The position numbers were made by a program, and so were the translations under genes. This document shows positions 16,849 to 26,364 of a stretch of 64,000 bases of DNA, in pieces; position 1 is the stretch's first letter; each line of letters opens with the position of its first letter. The notes beneath the pieces were generated by a model, which saw nothing but the letters and a program-made list of their open reading frames with translations, had not been told where the DNA came from and did not search any database. The DNA comes from Bradyrhizobium sp. ISRA464 (GTDB lineage Bacteria > Pseudomonadota > Alphaproteobacteria > Rhizobiales > Xanthobacteraceae). The stretch covers positions 4,092,001 through 4,156,000 of the forward strand of contig NZ_CP094526.1 in NCBI RefSeq assembly GCF_029910095.1. Reading direction: 5' to 3'.

Positions 16849-18228
16849 TCATTGGCTGTTGCGCCGGAAGATCGAGGAGAACGTCGGCTCCGGCTTCTTT
16901 TCCTCGGCAACCGGCGGTGGCGGGGGCGGCGGCACGGCGACGTGTTTCGGGGCCACGCGGCGGTGGACCGGCCTGCCTGCCGGCGGCGTGTCATCGGGTT
17001 TGAGCGATAGCCGCTGGCCGTCATAGATCGCGGTCTCGCAGGCCCGGTGGCTCAGGCTCAGCTCGGCGCAGATCCTGGCGGCGGTGCCGGCATCGTTCAG
17101 CGGTCCGGCGACCAAATGGAGCTGCATGCCGAGCCCGTTGGCGCTTTCCTTGATGACGATGATCGGTCGCAACGTGGCGAGCGGCGCGTTCTCCTTGGAC
17201 TTCAGGAGACCGTGCCATAGCGCACGCAGGCCGTTGACCGAATTCGCTGTGCCGAGATCGACGCCGAACTCGGTGCGTTGGATCTGCGCCTTCGGGGGGG
17301 CGCCGGCGTCGTCCGCCGCCGCATCGCTCGCCCGGGCCGCGGTCGCGATGTCGGGCATCGGCGCCGCCGTCACCCCCTTGGCCGGTTCGACCGGCATGCT
17401 GGAGGCGGGAGCCGGTGGTCCGATGATCGACGTGTCGGCGACCTGCGGTTCGGCGGGCTTTGGCCTCGAGGGTTTTCCGTCATCGGCACCAGCCGGCACC
17501 ACCGCGACGAGCGGGCCGGCAGCCGGCGCGGCGGACGCAGCCACCGCCGAGACATTGTCCAAAATCGGCGCTGGCGGCTTTTCAGAGACGGCCTGCGGCT
17601 TAACGGCGGCGACTGGCTTCTCCGCCGCGGCCGACGGCTTCTCGGCCGGCACGGCCGCTTTCTCCGCAGCCGCCGGCCTGTCGGCTGGGGCGGTTGCGAT
17701 CGGCGCCACAGCGGGGGCCGCCGCAACAGGCGGCGTCGGCGGCGGATTGGCTTGGGCCGGTGCGGCGGGTGCCGTCGCCGGGTTCGACGTCGCCCCGACG
17801 GGCATCTGGGCCTGCTTTGCGATGGCGCCGGTGACGGAATCCAGGCTCTGCTCAAGCGTGGTCACGCGCGAATAGAGCCGGTCGCGGTCGCTGTTGAGCG
17901 TGTCGATCGCCAGGGCGAGCCGCCGGGTCTCGTTGTGGCTCTCCTTGGTCAGCGTCTGCAGTTGTTGCGCCTGGCGGGCGAGGTCGGCGGCGGCAAGCTG
18001 GTCGCGCTTGAGCATCAGCGACGACTGGTTGGCCATCACGGCGACTGTGACCGCGCCGACCGCGGCAAAACCCCACGACCCGAGCCGCCACAGCATGCCG
18101 CGATCGAACTCGTTCTCCTCGGCCAGAACGCTACCCAGCAGACCGTCGTCAGTCTGCAACTCCGCCGCCAGCTTGTCGGGATCTTTGGCCAAAGCCCGTT
18201 CGGCCCTCCTCAAGGCCCGCCGAATCAC
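16849..18228 (-). CDS. membrane-anchored protein with Ala/Pro linker and SPOR-like C-terminal domain
   Basis: 459 residues from a GTG at 18228. Order: basic cytoplasmic start, one membrane helix (about 48-68, GSWGFAAVGAVTVAVMANQS), a coiled-coil region (about 70-135, ARQAQQLQTLTKESHNETRR), a long low-complexity Ala/Pro/Glu linker (about 140-310), and a C-terminal domain (about 330-425) that resembles an SPOR-type peptidoglycan-binding fold. A Pro-rich tail follows (VAVPPPPPPPVAEE). The open frame runs far upstream antisense to glmU, but I place the start here since the divergent glmU begins at 18364. A cell-envelope role is inferred. Confidence 0.7.
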   Translation of the reverse strand: MIRRALRRAERALAKDPDKLAAELQTDDGLLGSVLAEENEFDRGMLWRLGSWGFAAVGAVTVAVMANQSSLMLKRDQLAAADLARQAQQLQTLTKESHNETRRLALAIDTLNSDRDRLYSRVTTLEQSLDSVTGAIAKQAQMPVGATSNPATAPAAPAQANPPPTPPVAAAPAVAPIATAPADRPAAAEKAAVPAEKPSAAAEKPVAAVKPQAVSEKPPAPILDNVSAVAASAAPAAGPLVAVVPAGADDGKPSRPKPAEPQVADTSIIGPPAPASSMPVEPAKGVTAAPMPDIATAARASDAAADDAGAPPKAQIQRTEFGVDLGTANSVNGLRALWHGLLKSKENAPLATLRPIIVIKESANGLGMQLHLVAGPLNDAGTAARICAELSLSHRACETAIYDGQRLSLKPDDTPPAGRPVHRRVAPKHVAVPPPPPPPVAEEKKPEPTFSSIFRRNSQ

Positions 18229-18363
18229 AGGGTAAAGATTAACAGGAAATGGCCGGGGAACTTGAATCCGGACGCGCACGGAGGCGAAACGGTTTCCTCC
18301 CTGCGGGAAAACAATTAAAGACGGCCCGGCGCAGACGAGTGCGCGCGACACTGAGGATACGGA

Positions 18364-19722
18364 ATGACTGCGCGATCGAGCCTGACGGTGGTGCTTGCGG
18401 CCGGCGAGGGGACGCGCATGCGCTCGTCGCTGCCCAAGGTGCTGCATCCCGTGGCCGGCCAGTCGCTGCTGTCGCATGTGCTTGACGCCGCCGCTGCGGG
18501 CGAGGGGGCCTCGCTCGCCGTCGTGATCGGGCCGGACCACCAGGCCGTCGCCGACGAGGTGCACCGCGTGCGGCCCGACGCACAGACCTTCATCCAGCGC
18601 GAGCGGCTCGGTACCGCGCATGCGGTGCTCGCCGCGCGCGAGGCGCTGGTCCGCGGCGCCGACGACCTCCTGGTCGCATTCGGCGACACGCCATTGATCT
18701 CGGCCGAGACATTTGCGCGCTTGCGCGCGCCGCTGCAGCGGGGCGCGGCGCTGGCGGTGCTCGGCTTCCGTGCCGCCGATCCGACCGGCTATGGCCGGCT
18801 CGTGGTCGAGAACGGCAAGCTGGTTGCGATCCGCGAGCAGGCCGACGCCAGCGCCGAGGAACGCAAGATCACGCTGTGCAATGCCGGCGTGATGGCGTTC
18901 GACGGCAGCCGCGCGCTCGCGATCATCGAGAAGATCGGCAATGCTAACGCCAAGGGCGAATTTTATCTGACCGATGCCGTCGGCATCGTCAGGGAACTGG
19001 GACTGGAGGCCGTCGTGATCGAAACCAGCGAAGACGAAGTGCGCGGCATCAACACCAAGGCGCAGCTCGCCGAGGCCGAGGCCGTGATGCAGGCGCGGCT
19101 GCGCAAGCAGGCGCTCGACGCCGGCGTGACGATGATCGCGCCCGAGACCGTCTATCTCGCTGCCGACACCACGTTCGGCAAGGACGTCACGATCGAGCCG
19201 TTCGTGGTGATCGGCCCCGGCGTGTCGATCGCCGACGGCGCGGTGATCCATTCCTTCTCCCACATCGTCGAGGCGAGCATCGGCAAGAAGGTCTCGGTCG
19301 GTCCCTATGCGCGGATCCGGCCCGGCACCTCGCTCGGCGACGGCGTGCGGATCGGCAATTTCGTCGAGACCAAGGCGGCGACGCTCGAGGCCGGCGTCAA
19401 GGTCAACCATCTCTCCTATGTCGGCGATGCCCATGTCGGCGCCAATTCCAACCTCGGCGCCGGCACCATCACCTGCAACTATGACGGCTTCCTCAAGCAC
19501 AAGACGTTGATCGGCGAGGGCGCCTTCGTCGGCACCAACTCGTCGCTGGTGGCGCCGGTCAAGATCGGCAAGGGCGCCTATATCGGCTCGGGCTCGGTCA
19601 TCACCAAGGACGTGCCGGACGACGCGCTGGCCGTGGAGCGCAGCCAGCAGACCATCCGCGAAGGCGGCGCCGCGCGCTACCGCGAGATCAAGCTGAAGGA
19701 GAAGGCGGCGAAGGGGAAGTGA
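18364..19722 (+). CDS. glmU: bifunctional GlcNAc-1-P uridyltransferase / glucosamine-1-P acetyltransferase
   Basis: 452-residue cytosolic enzyme making UDP-N-acetylglucosamine for peptidoglycan and LPS. N-terminal uridyltransferase domain (1-230) has [11 protein letters not shown] at residues 11-21, and GDTPLIS. The C-terminal left-handed beta-helix (about 250-450) has hexapeptide repeats and [13 protein letters not shown], where the acetyltransferase site lies. Length is normal. glmS, which supplies glucosamine-6-P, lies 6.6 kb downstream on the same strand, separated by repeats, an IS element and signalling genes. Confidence 0.97.
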   Translation: MTARSSLTVVLAAGEGTRMRSSLPKVLHPVAGQSLLSHVLDAAAAGEGASLAVVIGPDHQAVADEVHRVRPDAQTFIQRERLGTAHAVLAAREALVRGADDLLVAFGDTPLISAETFARLRAPLQRGAALAVLGFRAADPTGYGRLVVENGKLVAIREQADASAEERKITLCNAGVMAFDGSRALAIIEKIGNANAKGEFYLTDAVGIVRELGLEAVVIETSEDEVRGINTKAQLAEAEAVMQARLRKQALDAGVTMIAPETVYLAADTTFGKDVTIEPFVVIGPGVSIADGAVIHSFSHIVEASIGKKVSVGPYARIRPGTSLGDGVRIGNFVETKAATLEAGVKVNHLSYVGDAHVGANSNLGAGTITCNYDGFLKHKTLIGEGAFVGTNSSLVAPVKIGKGAYIGSGSVITKDVPDDALAVERSQQTIREGGAARYREIKLKEKAAKGK

Positions 19723-19752
19723 GAGAGATGCGTTTGACATGGCTCTCACCCG

Positions 19753-19866
19753 GTCATTGCGAGGAGCGATAGCGACGACTTGTCCGCCGAAGCCTCGGCG
19801 AAGGCGGAAGCAATCCATATTGCAGCAAGCGGAGGCATGGATTGCTTCGCTTCGCTCGCAATGACG
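19753..19866. repeat. REP-like palindromic element, GTCATTGCGAG family
   Basis: Starts GTCATTGCGAGGAGCGATAG and ends GCTTCGCTCGCAATGACG, inverted termini, with inner arms GAAGCAATCCAT and ATGGATTGCTTC. Related copies lie at 29098, 35318 and 47079. Confidence 0.8.
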
Positions 19867-19944
19867 TAAGCCATACCTCCTCGTTCTCGCGACACGATCT
19901 GTCCGAGCTTTGCTTCTTCGTTTCGCCCTCTCTTGATCAGAGGA

Positions 19945-20049
19945 CGCAGGGAAAGCCGGGTGCCGATTGCACCCATGGGTCCCGTGCGAATGGAAAGCAC
20001 GGGAGGTAGGACCACAGGTGAAACCGGAGCAATCCCGGCCTTCCCTGCG
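19945..20049. repeat. long imperfect palindrome next to IS630 copy 2
   Basis: Outer arms CGCAGGGAAAGCCGGG (19945-19960) and CCCGGCCTTCCCTGCG (20034-20049) pair with one mismatch. The IS630 element begins 18 bases later. It may be another dispersed intergenic repeat type. Confidence 0.6.
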
Positions 20050-20067
20050 CGATGGTTTTACGGCTTA

Positions 20068-21237
20068 TACCAATGGCCCTAAGGATTGACTGTTGCCCAA
20101 GTGCGGCTTGTGATTGAGGCGATGCGATCTGGATCATTTGCGAAGAAGTTCCAGGCTTCGCAGGTCTTGGCGACGATATCGTCGTAGTCGTCGAAGACGG
20201 TGATGGCGAGCTTGTTGGCGCGCAGGTACTGCCAGACGTTTTCAATCGGATTGAGCTCGGGCGCATAAGGCGGCAGCTGTAACAGAGTGATATTTTCCGG
20301 AGCTCGGACGGTGCCGGCACTGTGATAGCCGGCGCCGTCGAAGACGAGAACGGCATGTGCGTCGGGTGCAACTTTGCGGCTGATTGCCTCCAAATGCAGT
20401 GACATCGCCTCTGCATTTGCCGTCGGCATGACAAGACCCGCGGCGACGCCACGTTGAGGACAGGCGGCACCGAAGAGATAAGCCCAATCGTAACGTCGAT
20501 CGCGCGGCGCGCGAGGCCGTGAGCCACGCTTGGCCCACACGCGTGTCAGCGTGCCCTGCTGGCCGATCCGCGCCTCGTCCTGGAACCAGATTTCGATCGG
20601 CTTGCCTTGGGCGTGAGCGGGGAGCGTTGTCGTGAGGGTCGTAGCAAAGTTTTTTTGAACGCTTCCTGAGCCGCTTCATCGGCTTGCGGATGGCGCGGCC
20701 GCACCGAGAGCCGGCGGTACCCGAGCTTGGCCAGAACCTTGCCGACCGAACGTTCGTGCAGTTTGACGCCAAACCGCCGCTCAAGCGCGTCGCGCAAATC
20801 CACCCGCCGCCAACGTACGACCCCATGCTGCTCAGGATCGGGACCGGCCTCGACCAACGCGGCCAATTCGGCCTGCTGCTCTGTCGTCAGCCGCGACCGC
20901 GGTCCCGTCGGTTTGCGCGACCGCAGTCCCGCCAAGCCTTCGGCGTTATAACGATGCACCCAGTCCCGCAGGGTCTGACGATCCATCCCGCAACTTTCGG
21001 CTGCCTTCTTGCGGTCCGCGCCCTCCAGCACAAGCGCAAGCGCCAATATCCGCCGCGCTACCGTACTATTCTTCTCTCTGCGCGCCGCCTTCCGAAGCTC
21101 GCCCGCGGTCAAATCAAGCCGCGTAATCGCTACCGCTGCCCCCATCGATATTGCTCCTGTCTACGCAGCAACATCGATTCAGAAACTCACTGATTTGGGA
21201 ATCCCAAATGTGAGTCAAATCCGGGGGCCGTTGGTAT
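20068..21237 (-). mobile_element. IS630-family element, copy 2 (different subtype)
   Basis: 1170 bp flanked by TA at 20066-20067 and 21238-21239. Termini TACCAATGGCCCTAAGGATT and the inverse of GGGGGCCGTTGGTAT match as imperfect inverted repeats. The transposase is related to that of copy 1 but clearly diverged, so this is a separate element type. Confidence 0.87.
20079..21145 (-). CDS. IS630-family DDE transposase made by -1 frameshifting
   Basis: The first frame (21145 to 20546) has the helix-turn-helix part (CGMDRQTLRDWVHRYNAEGL). The second, ending at 20079, has WFQDEARIGQ, VLVFDGAGYH and NPIENVWQYL, the DDE residues. They join at GTTCAAAAAAACTTT, where -1 slippage on the A run changes KKTLLRP to KKNFATT and continues into the catalytic part, giving about 355 residues. 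The total size matches other IS630 transposases. Probably functional. Confidence 0.85.
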
Positions 21238-21239
21238 TA

Positions 21240-21655
21240 TACGTGCTCTCCCCGGCGAGACTGGGCTTTGTTGTCACCGTCATCAGCGAGAGAGCTTGCC
21301 CCCCACTGATGAGACACCTGCCACTAGGGCGTCAGGCCTGCACGACTTCACCGTCCGCCTCATGCGCACTCGTCAGTTGCGCAATCGGCGTCCACCGCAT
21401 CTCGACCCAACACTCGTGACGATCGCGAAGCGCCCCTCATCGGGTGAGACGGGCCATTCATACACCGAGTTACATTTCTGTAAAACAGAAATATTTTTGA
21501 TGCGGGGCCTTGCGCCGTCGGGCAACTCAGTGCCATGGGCGATCGCTACTCCGGACTCTCGCAGAGAGTGTTGGGCTCGCCCCGAGCTCATGAATTGTGT
21601 ATTTAGGTTGAGTGGAACGCCGAGGCCGATCGAGGTTTAATCGCGGTATCATGCG
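21240..21655. other. gap between IS630 copy 2 and the cyclase gene
   Basis: About 415 bases without a convincing gene. A small AT-rich hairpin TTTCTGT-AAA-ACAGAAA (21475-21491) is followed by TATTTTTG, which could be a weak terminator or an operator. The rest may be decayed sequence. Confidence 0.4.
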
Positions 21656-23089
21656 ATGATCGACGAGAAAAAGCTCGAAGAGCGCCTGGTCGCGCTCGAA
21701 GCGGCCAAATCCTGGAGTCCGCGCGTCGTTTCGCGGCTGGAGATGCTGCTGCGCTCGGGCACGGACGAGGCACTCTACCGCATCAACCCGATCCAGTTCG
21801 CCACTGAGAAATCGATTGCCGAGGCTGAAGCGATCGACCTTTTCCTCCATGCCTGTGTGGCTGGGCTGTTCGATATGGACTGGCTGCTCGTCTGTCCGAT
21901 GTGCTCCGACGTTGTCGAGAGCTTCCGAAGCCTGCGCAAGCTGCACACGCATTTCCACTGCCACCTCTGTCAAAGCGATTACGATGCCGCGCTCGACGAT
22001 TACATCACGGTGACGTTTACGGTTTCGCCCGCGGTACGCAGCATCCGTTTCCATAGACCGGATGCGCTTTCGGCCTGGGATTACGTCTTCCACTACAAAA
22101 TGACGCCAGGCGGCGTCATGCCGGACGGCGTGCCATGGAGCGAGACTGCCAAAGGGCTGGTGAGGGCGCTCACCCGCATAGAGCCAGGTTCTGCAGCCAA
22201 TCTCGAGATCGATGCCGCCGAAGGCGCGCTTCTGGGCCAGGATTTCGAAAGCGACGCCCAGTTTCTTGTCCCGGTCGCAAGGGGGGCGGGTGTAGCGCCA
22301 CCGCATGTGTCGGTCATGCTCGACGGTGGCAAATGCGTGGCCGCCACAGCGAGCATCGCGCCCGGCAAGGTCGGGTTCGAAGTTCACAACGCTGGCAAGC
22401 TGCCAGTGGTATTCGGCATCCTGCAGCTTCCAACGGCGACGTTTCAGCGCCCGAAGCTTCGCTTCACGCCATCCTTATCCGGCAAGCGACTGCTGATGAC
22501 ACAAACCTTTCGCGACTTCTTCCGCTCAGAGGTGATCAGCGCGACGGAGGGCATTGCGGTTCTCGACGTGACCCTCGTATTCACCGATCTCAAGGGCTCG
22601 ACGGCGCTCTACGAGCGGATCGGCGACCTGAACGCCTACATTCAGGTGCAGCGGCACTTCCAGCATCTTCTCGACGCCACTGTTCGGCACAATGGCGCCG
22701 TCACAAAGACCATCGGTGACGCCGTGATGGCGGCGTTTTTGACTTCGGCCGATGCGGTGCAGGCGGCGCTTGATATGCGCGAGGCCGTGGATCAGCTCAA
22801 TCGGGACCGCCCGCAGCGTGATTTCATCCTGAAAATCGGCGTGCATCGGGGGGCCTCGATCGCGGTCACGCTCAACGAGCGGCTCGATTATTTTGGCCAG
22901 ACGGTGAATATCGCAGCGCGGGTGCAGAACCTTGCCGATGGCGACGAGATTTGCATCACCGAGGAGGTTTATGGCGCGCCGGCTGTGGCGGAGATTATTG
23001 CGCCATACCCGGTGGCAAAGAGCCAGGCGGAACTCAAGGGCGTCAGCAGGGCCATGTCGGTTTATCGTCTGGCCCGAATGCCATCCTAG
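21656..23089 (+). CDS. class III adenylate/guanylate cyclase with N-terminal Cys-rich region
   Basis: 477-residue soluble protein. The catalytic domain (about 300-470) shows VTLVFTDLKGSTALYERIGD (metal-binding Asp), KTIGDAVMAAF (second Asp) and DYFGQTVNIAARVQ. The N-terminal 290 residues resemble a DUF5939-type sensor region and include CPMCSDV and HTHFHCHLCQSDY, a likely zinc site near 80-110. It probably makes cAMP in response to an unknown signal. It precedes a hybrid histidine kinase by 396 bases. Less GC-rich than glmU and glmS, suggesting later acquisition. Confidence 0.88.
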   Translation: MIDEKKLEERLVALEAAKSWSPRVVSRLEMLLRSGTDEALYRINPIQFATEKSIAEAEAIDLFLHACVAGLFDMDWLLVCPMCSDVVESFRSLRKLHTHFHCHLCQSDYDAALDDYITVTFTVSPAVRSIRFHRPDALSAWDYVFHYKMTPGGVMPDGVPWSETAKGLVRALTRIEPGSAANLEIDAAEGALLGQDFESDAQFLVPVARGAGVAPPHVSVMLDGGKCVAATASIAPGKVGFEVHNAGKLPVVFGILQLPTATFQRPKLRFTPSLSGKRLLMTQTFRDFFRSEVISATEGIAVLDVTLVFTDLKGSTALYERIGDLNAYIQVQRHFQHLLDATVRHNGAVTKTIGDAVMAAFLTSADAVQAALDMREAVDQLNRDRPQRDFILKIGVHRGASIAVTLNERLDYFGQTVNIAARVQNLADGDEICITEEVYGAPAVAEIIAPYPVAKSQAELKGVSRAMSVYRLARMPS

Positions 23090-23485
23090 TCGGCGCAACT
23101 GGCCGCGCCTTGCGCGGACCCGTTGGCGAGCACGGGAACGACGGCGCTGCTCGCCAGGGCGTGTCCTCACGAACGTTGGCCTTCGAGGGAGAGCGGACGT
23201 CCTGCACGCGTCGCAATCGGACCTGCTTGTGTTCCTGGCGCCAACGTGCACCCTTTCGTCTCCTGTTGTGCCTCCGCCGTTAGGTCAATGGTCCTGCCGG
23301 AGCGCCCCTGGTTTCGAACTTGCCAGGCGTCCCTCAAGCGACCATCGTGCGGCCATGCTTTGGTCAAAACTGCAGTATTTGGCGGGGGCGACGTGCTGGA
23401 AATGCAACTGCCCGCTTTGGGCTAACATTGGACAGCGGAGCGGTTCCCCACCGCATCTTTGACGCGCCGACCGCAAAGGCCTGTG
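23090..23485. other. gap between cyclase and histidine kinase genes
   Basis: About 395 bases. Short frames on both strands lack family features or good ribosome sites. I see no clear RNA or repeat; it probably holds the promoter of the kinase gene and some decayed sequence. Confidence 0.4.
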
Positions 23486-26059
23486 ATGGAAAGCGCAACT
23501 CTTGATAAAGCAGATACTTTCGCTCTTGGCAGCGCTCGGAGTGCTGCGACCTACTTGGTCGAGCTTCTCATAGTCGCCGCGATTTACGGTGGCCTTGCCG
23601 AGTGCGCGAGCTTCCTGCCCGCAATAAATCCGGCCGCGACGCCGTTGTGGCCGCCAACTGGGCTTGCGCTCGCGCTGGTCATGCTACGCGGTTACAGGAT
23701 TTGGCCCGCGATCTTGGTGGGGGCCGTTTCTCCTTACCTCATGGCCGATCGATCTATCCTGGAGTTTGGCTCCGTTGGGATCGGCACTGTCCTTGCTGCA
23801 TTTGCCGGAACATGGCTGATTAGTCGCTGGTCGAACGGTCAACAGGCGTTTTCTATCCCCTCCGGTATTGCGAAGTTTGCAGTCATTTGCTTTGCGCCGA
23901 CCACGATCATCAGTTCAACCATTGTGTTGGCCGGATTCATTCTCGCCAACGGACCAGGCCTTTCCGTGTCCGTCGTTACCTGGTTGACCTGGTGGCTTGC
24001 GGACGCGGCTGGGACTTTGGTGATTGTTCCGATCGTCGTGCTTTGGGCAACGATGCCCTCACGCAGTTCTTTCGATCGGAATCTATTGGAATTGATTGCA
24101 GTCTCTGCCGTGGTGAGCATCATAGGGATCGTTGCTTACAGCCCGCTCATCGGCAGTGACCTCATCGGCAACGACCTTAACGTGCTGCTGCCGTATCGGA
24201 GCCTTCTGGGCTTTCTGGTTTTACTGCCGTTGATGTGGGCTGGTCTGCGCGGCAATCGATGCAACGTCGCTACGGCCGCGCTCGTTTTCGTCGGAACGGC
24301 TGTGTGGGGCTTCTCGGCGGGCGACGATCCATTTCCGAAAACGGACCTGAATGGAGCGCTGTTATCGTTGCTGGTGCTTTCGATCGGCGTATCGGTGCCG
24401 CCGCTTGCCTTGGCTGCGGCGATTGCGACCCACCAGGCCACCGAAGCCCATTTGCGCTCGGTTCAGGACCAACTGTACCGTCAGATTGAGCGGAAAACCT
24501 TGGCGCTCGACAGCGTTAGACGCCACTTCCAAACCCTTATCGAAGGCGTTGTCGACTATGCAATCTTTGCCCTTGATAAAGAAGGACACGTGACGAGCTG
24601 GAACAGCACTGCTCAAAAAATCATCGGCTACACCCCGGAAGAAATCATAGGCAAGCATTTTGGGATATTTTACCGGCCGGATGAACGCCGCGCGGGTTCA
24701 CCGAGCCACGCATTGGAGTCGGCAATCCAAGAAGGCAAGCACGACGTCGAGGGGTGGCGCATCAGAAAAAATGGTACGCCGTTCTTCATCACCGGCTCAG
24801 TCTCTTCGAGCCGTGATGCCTCAGGAAATCTGATCGGTTTTATCAGTATACTCCGGGACGCAACCGAGCGACGCGATGCGGAGGAGAAACTGGTCCAGGC
24901 GCGCGAACAGCTCGCAATGTCCCAGAAAATGGAGGCAATCGGCAAGCTGACCGGTGGGATTGCACACGACTTCAACAATCTATTGATGATCATCGGTGGT
25001 AGCGCGCAGATCTTTACACGCCTGCTTGATCCAAAACTGCCACGAGCGATCGAAGCCATACAGACCGCGGCCAAGCGCGGGGAAAGTCTCACACGCCAAT
25101 TGCTGACATTCTCTCGTCATCAGCATCTCAGCCCGACGGTTGTTGATCTGAATGCGTCGATCAAGAACATGCGGACCATGATCGAGAGCTCGTTGCGCGG
25201 GAACATTGTGTACAACGAAAACATTGGCGAGGGCGTTTCGCCGGTTAAGGTGGATCTCGCCGAGCTGGAACTTGCAATTGTCAACATTGCCGTCAATGCG
25301 CGCGACGCAATGACAAACGGCGGCACGTTCACGCTATCCCTCCACGCCGTGACCGTAGACCAGAAAACCGGCGGCGATCGCCCTGGCAAGGCCTTCTTTG
25401 CGATTGCGCTTAGCGATACGGGCACCGGTATTCCGCCAAATCTTCTGTCCAAGATGTTCGATCCATTCTTCACGACCAAAGAGGTCGGAAAAGGGACCGG
25501 GCTCGGATTGTCCCAGGTTTATGGTTTTGCGCACCAGGCCGGCGGAACGGTGACCGCAGACAGCAAGGTCGGACAAGGAACGACGATTACAATCTTTTTG
25601 CCGTCTTGTGCAGACGAGCAAATCGCCGGCAAAGGGCTCGCCGCTGCCAGAACAAGAGCACGGCATCCGCAGCGGCAGACGGTTCTCGTGGTCGACGACA
25701 GCGCCGATGTGGCGGATGTGACATCCTCGCTGTTCGAGCATCTGGGCTATGAGACCATTTATCGAGATTCGGCCGAAGCGGCATTGAAACTGCTCGAAGC
25801 CGGCACAAAGATCGATCTCGTTTTCAGCGATATCGTCATGCCAGGGACCATCGATGGCGTCGGGCTGGCGAGAGAAATTCGGTCGCGGTATCCCAATTTG
25901 CCCGTAGCCCTTACGACCGGTTACAGCGATGCTGCAAAAGCAGCTCCCCCAAACCTAAGAATACTGCGTAAGCCGTTCGATACCGAGGCGCTCAGGGATT
26001 TTATCCAGGATATTGCGCCGCCGCGATCGATGAGATCATCCGGCGTACCTCTGGGGTAA
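23486..26059 (+). CDS. MASE1-PAS hybrid histidine kinase with C-terminal receiver
   Basis: 857-residue inner-membrane sensor kinase. MASE1 sensor domain with about eight helices (about 25-310, NPAATPLWPPTGLALAL is typical), then PAS (about 345-455), HisKA with GGIAHDFNNLL (phospho-acceptor His494), HATPase (NIAVNARDAM, GTGIPP, FFTTKEVGKGTGLGLS), and a receiver domain (VVDDSADV, acceptor Asp782 in FSDIVMPG, and Lys in RKPFD). I use the ATG at 23486 with AAAGG upstream; a TTG nine codons earlier is possible. No response regulator with an output domain lies near. The signal is unknown. Confidence 0.9.
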   Translation: MESATLDKADTFALGSARSAATYLVELLIVAAIYGGLAECASFLPAINPAATPLWPPTGLALALVMLRGYRIWPAILVGAVSPYLMADRSILEFGSVGIGTVLAAFAGTWLISRWSNGQQAFSIPSGIAKFAVICFAPTTIISSTIVLAGFILANGPGLSVSVVTWLTWWLADAAGTLVIVPIVVLWATMPSRSSFDRNLLELIAVSAVVSIIGIVAYSPLIGSDLIGNDLNVLLPYRSLLGFLVLLPLMWAGLRGNRCNVATAALVFVGTAVWGFSAGDDPFPKTDLNGALLSLLVLSIGVSVPPLALAAAIATHQATEAHLRSVQDQLYRQIERKTLALDSVRRHFQTLIEGVVDYAIFALDKEGHVTSWNSTAQKIIGYTPEEIIGKHFGIFYRPDERRAGSPSHALESAIQEGKHDVEGWRIRKNGTPFFITGSVSSSRDASGNLIGFISILRDATERRDAEEKLVQAREQLAMSQKMEAIGKLTGGIAHDFNNLLMIIGGSAQIFTRLLDPKLPRAIEAIQTAAKRGESLTRQLLTFSRHQHLSPTVVDLNASIKNMRTMIESSLRGNIVYNENIGEGVSPVKVDLAELELAIVNIAVNARDAMTNGGTFTLSLHAVTVDQKTGGDRPGKAFFAIALSDTGTGIPPNLLSKMFDPFFTTKEVGKGTGLGLSQVYGFAHQAGGTVTADSKVGQGTTITIFLPSCADEQIAGKGLAAARTRARHPQRQTVLVVDDSADVADVTSSLFEHLGYETIYRDSAEAALKLLEAGTKIDLVFSDIVMPGTIDGVGLAREIRSRYPNLPVALTTGYSDAAKAAPPNLRILRKPFDTEALRDFIQDIAPPRSMRSSGVPLG

Positions 26060-26364
26060 AGCACGACGCACGGTATGCGCAGAAGTTGATTCCTAACTCC
26101 TCGTCGCCGAGCCGGCCGATCACGCCGGGCGCGCGCTGCGGCGACAGTCGGAGGCCTGAGTGAGGATAGCTCTTCGCCGGCGTATTGGACTGCTCGCCCT
26201 GGGCGGGGTTAATCCGCATTAACCAGCCTTTCGCGCCAATCTTGCTGTTTAAGACTGTCGCAATCCGCAATAATTATTGAGTATCTTGCAGCCGGCGATT
26301 CCCGTTAAGGGACCGTGTCGCCGCCTTGGCAAATTTTCGGCGATTTTTGGGGACATTGAACCGC
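26060..26364. other. glmS upstream region
   Basis: About 305 bases. It contains a palindrome GTTAAT-CCGC-ATTAAC at 26208-26223 and an AT-rich stretch CAATAATTATTGAG near 26270, which may be promoter or operator elements for glmS. No gene is convincing. Confidence 0.4.

Noticed and set aside
18229..19818. Long minus-strand open frame across glmU, joined to the gene at 16849
   Set aside because: It is antisense to the well-supported glmU and its sequence is rich in Arg, Asp, His and Leu as expected for a shadow frame. Only the part up to about 18228 looks real.
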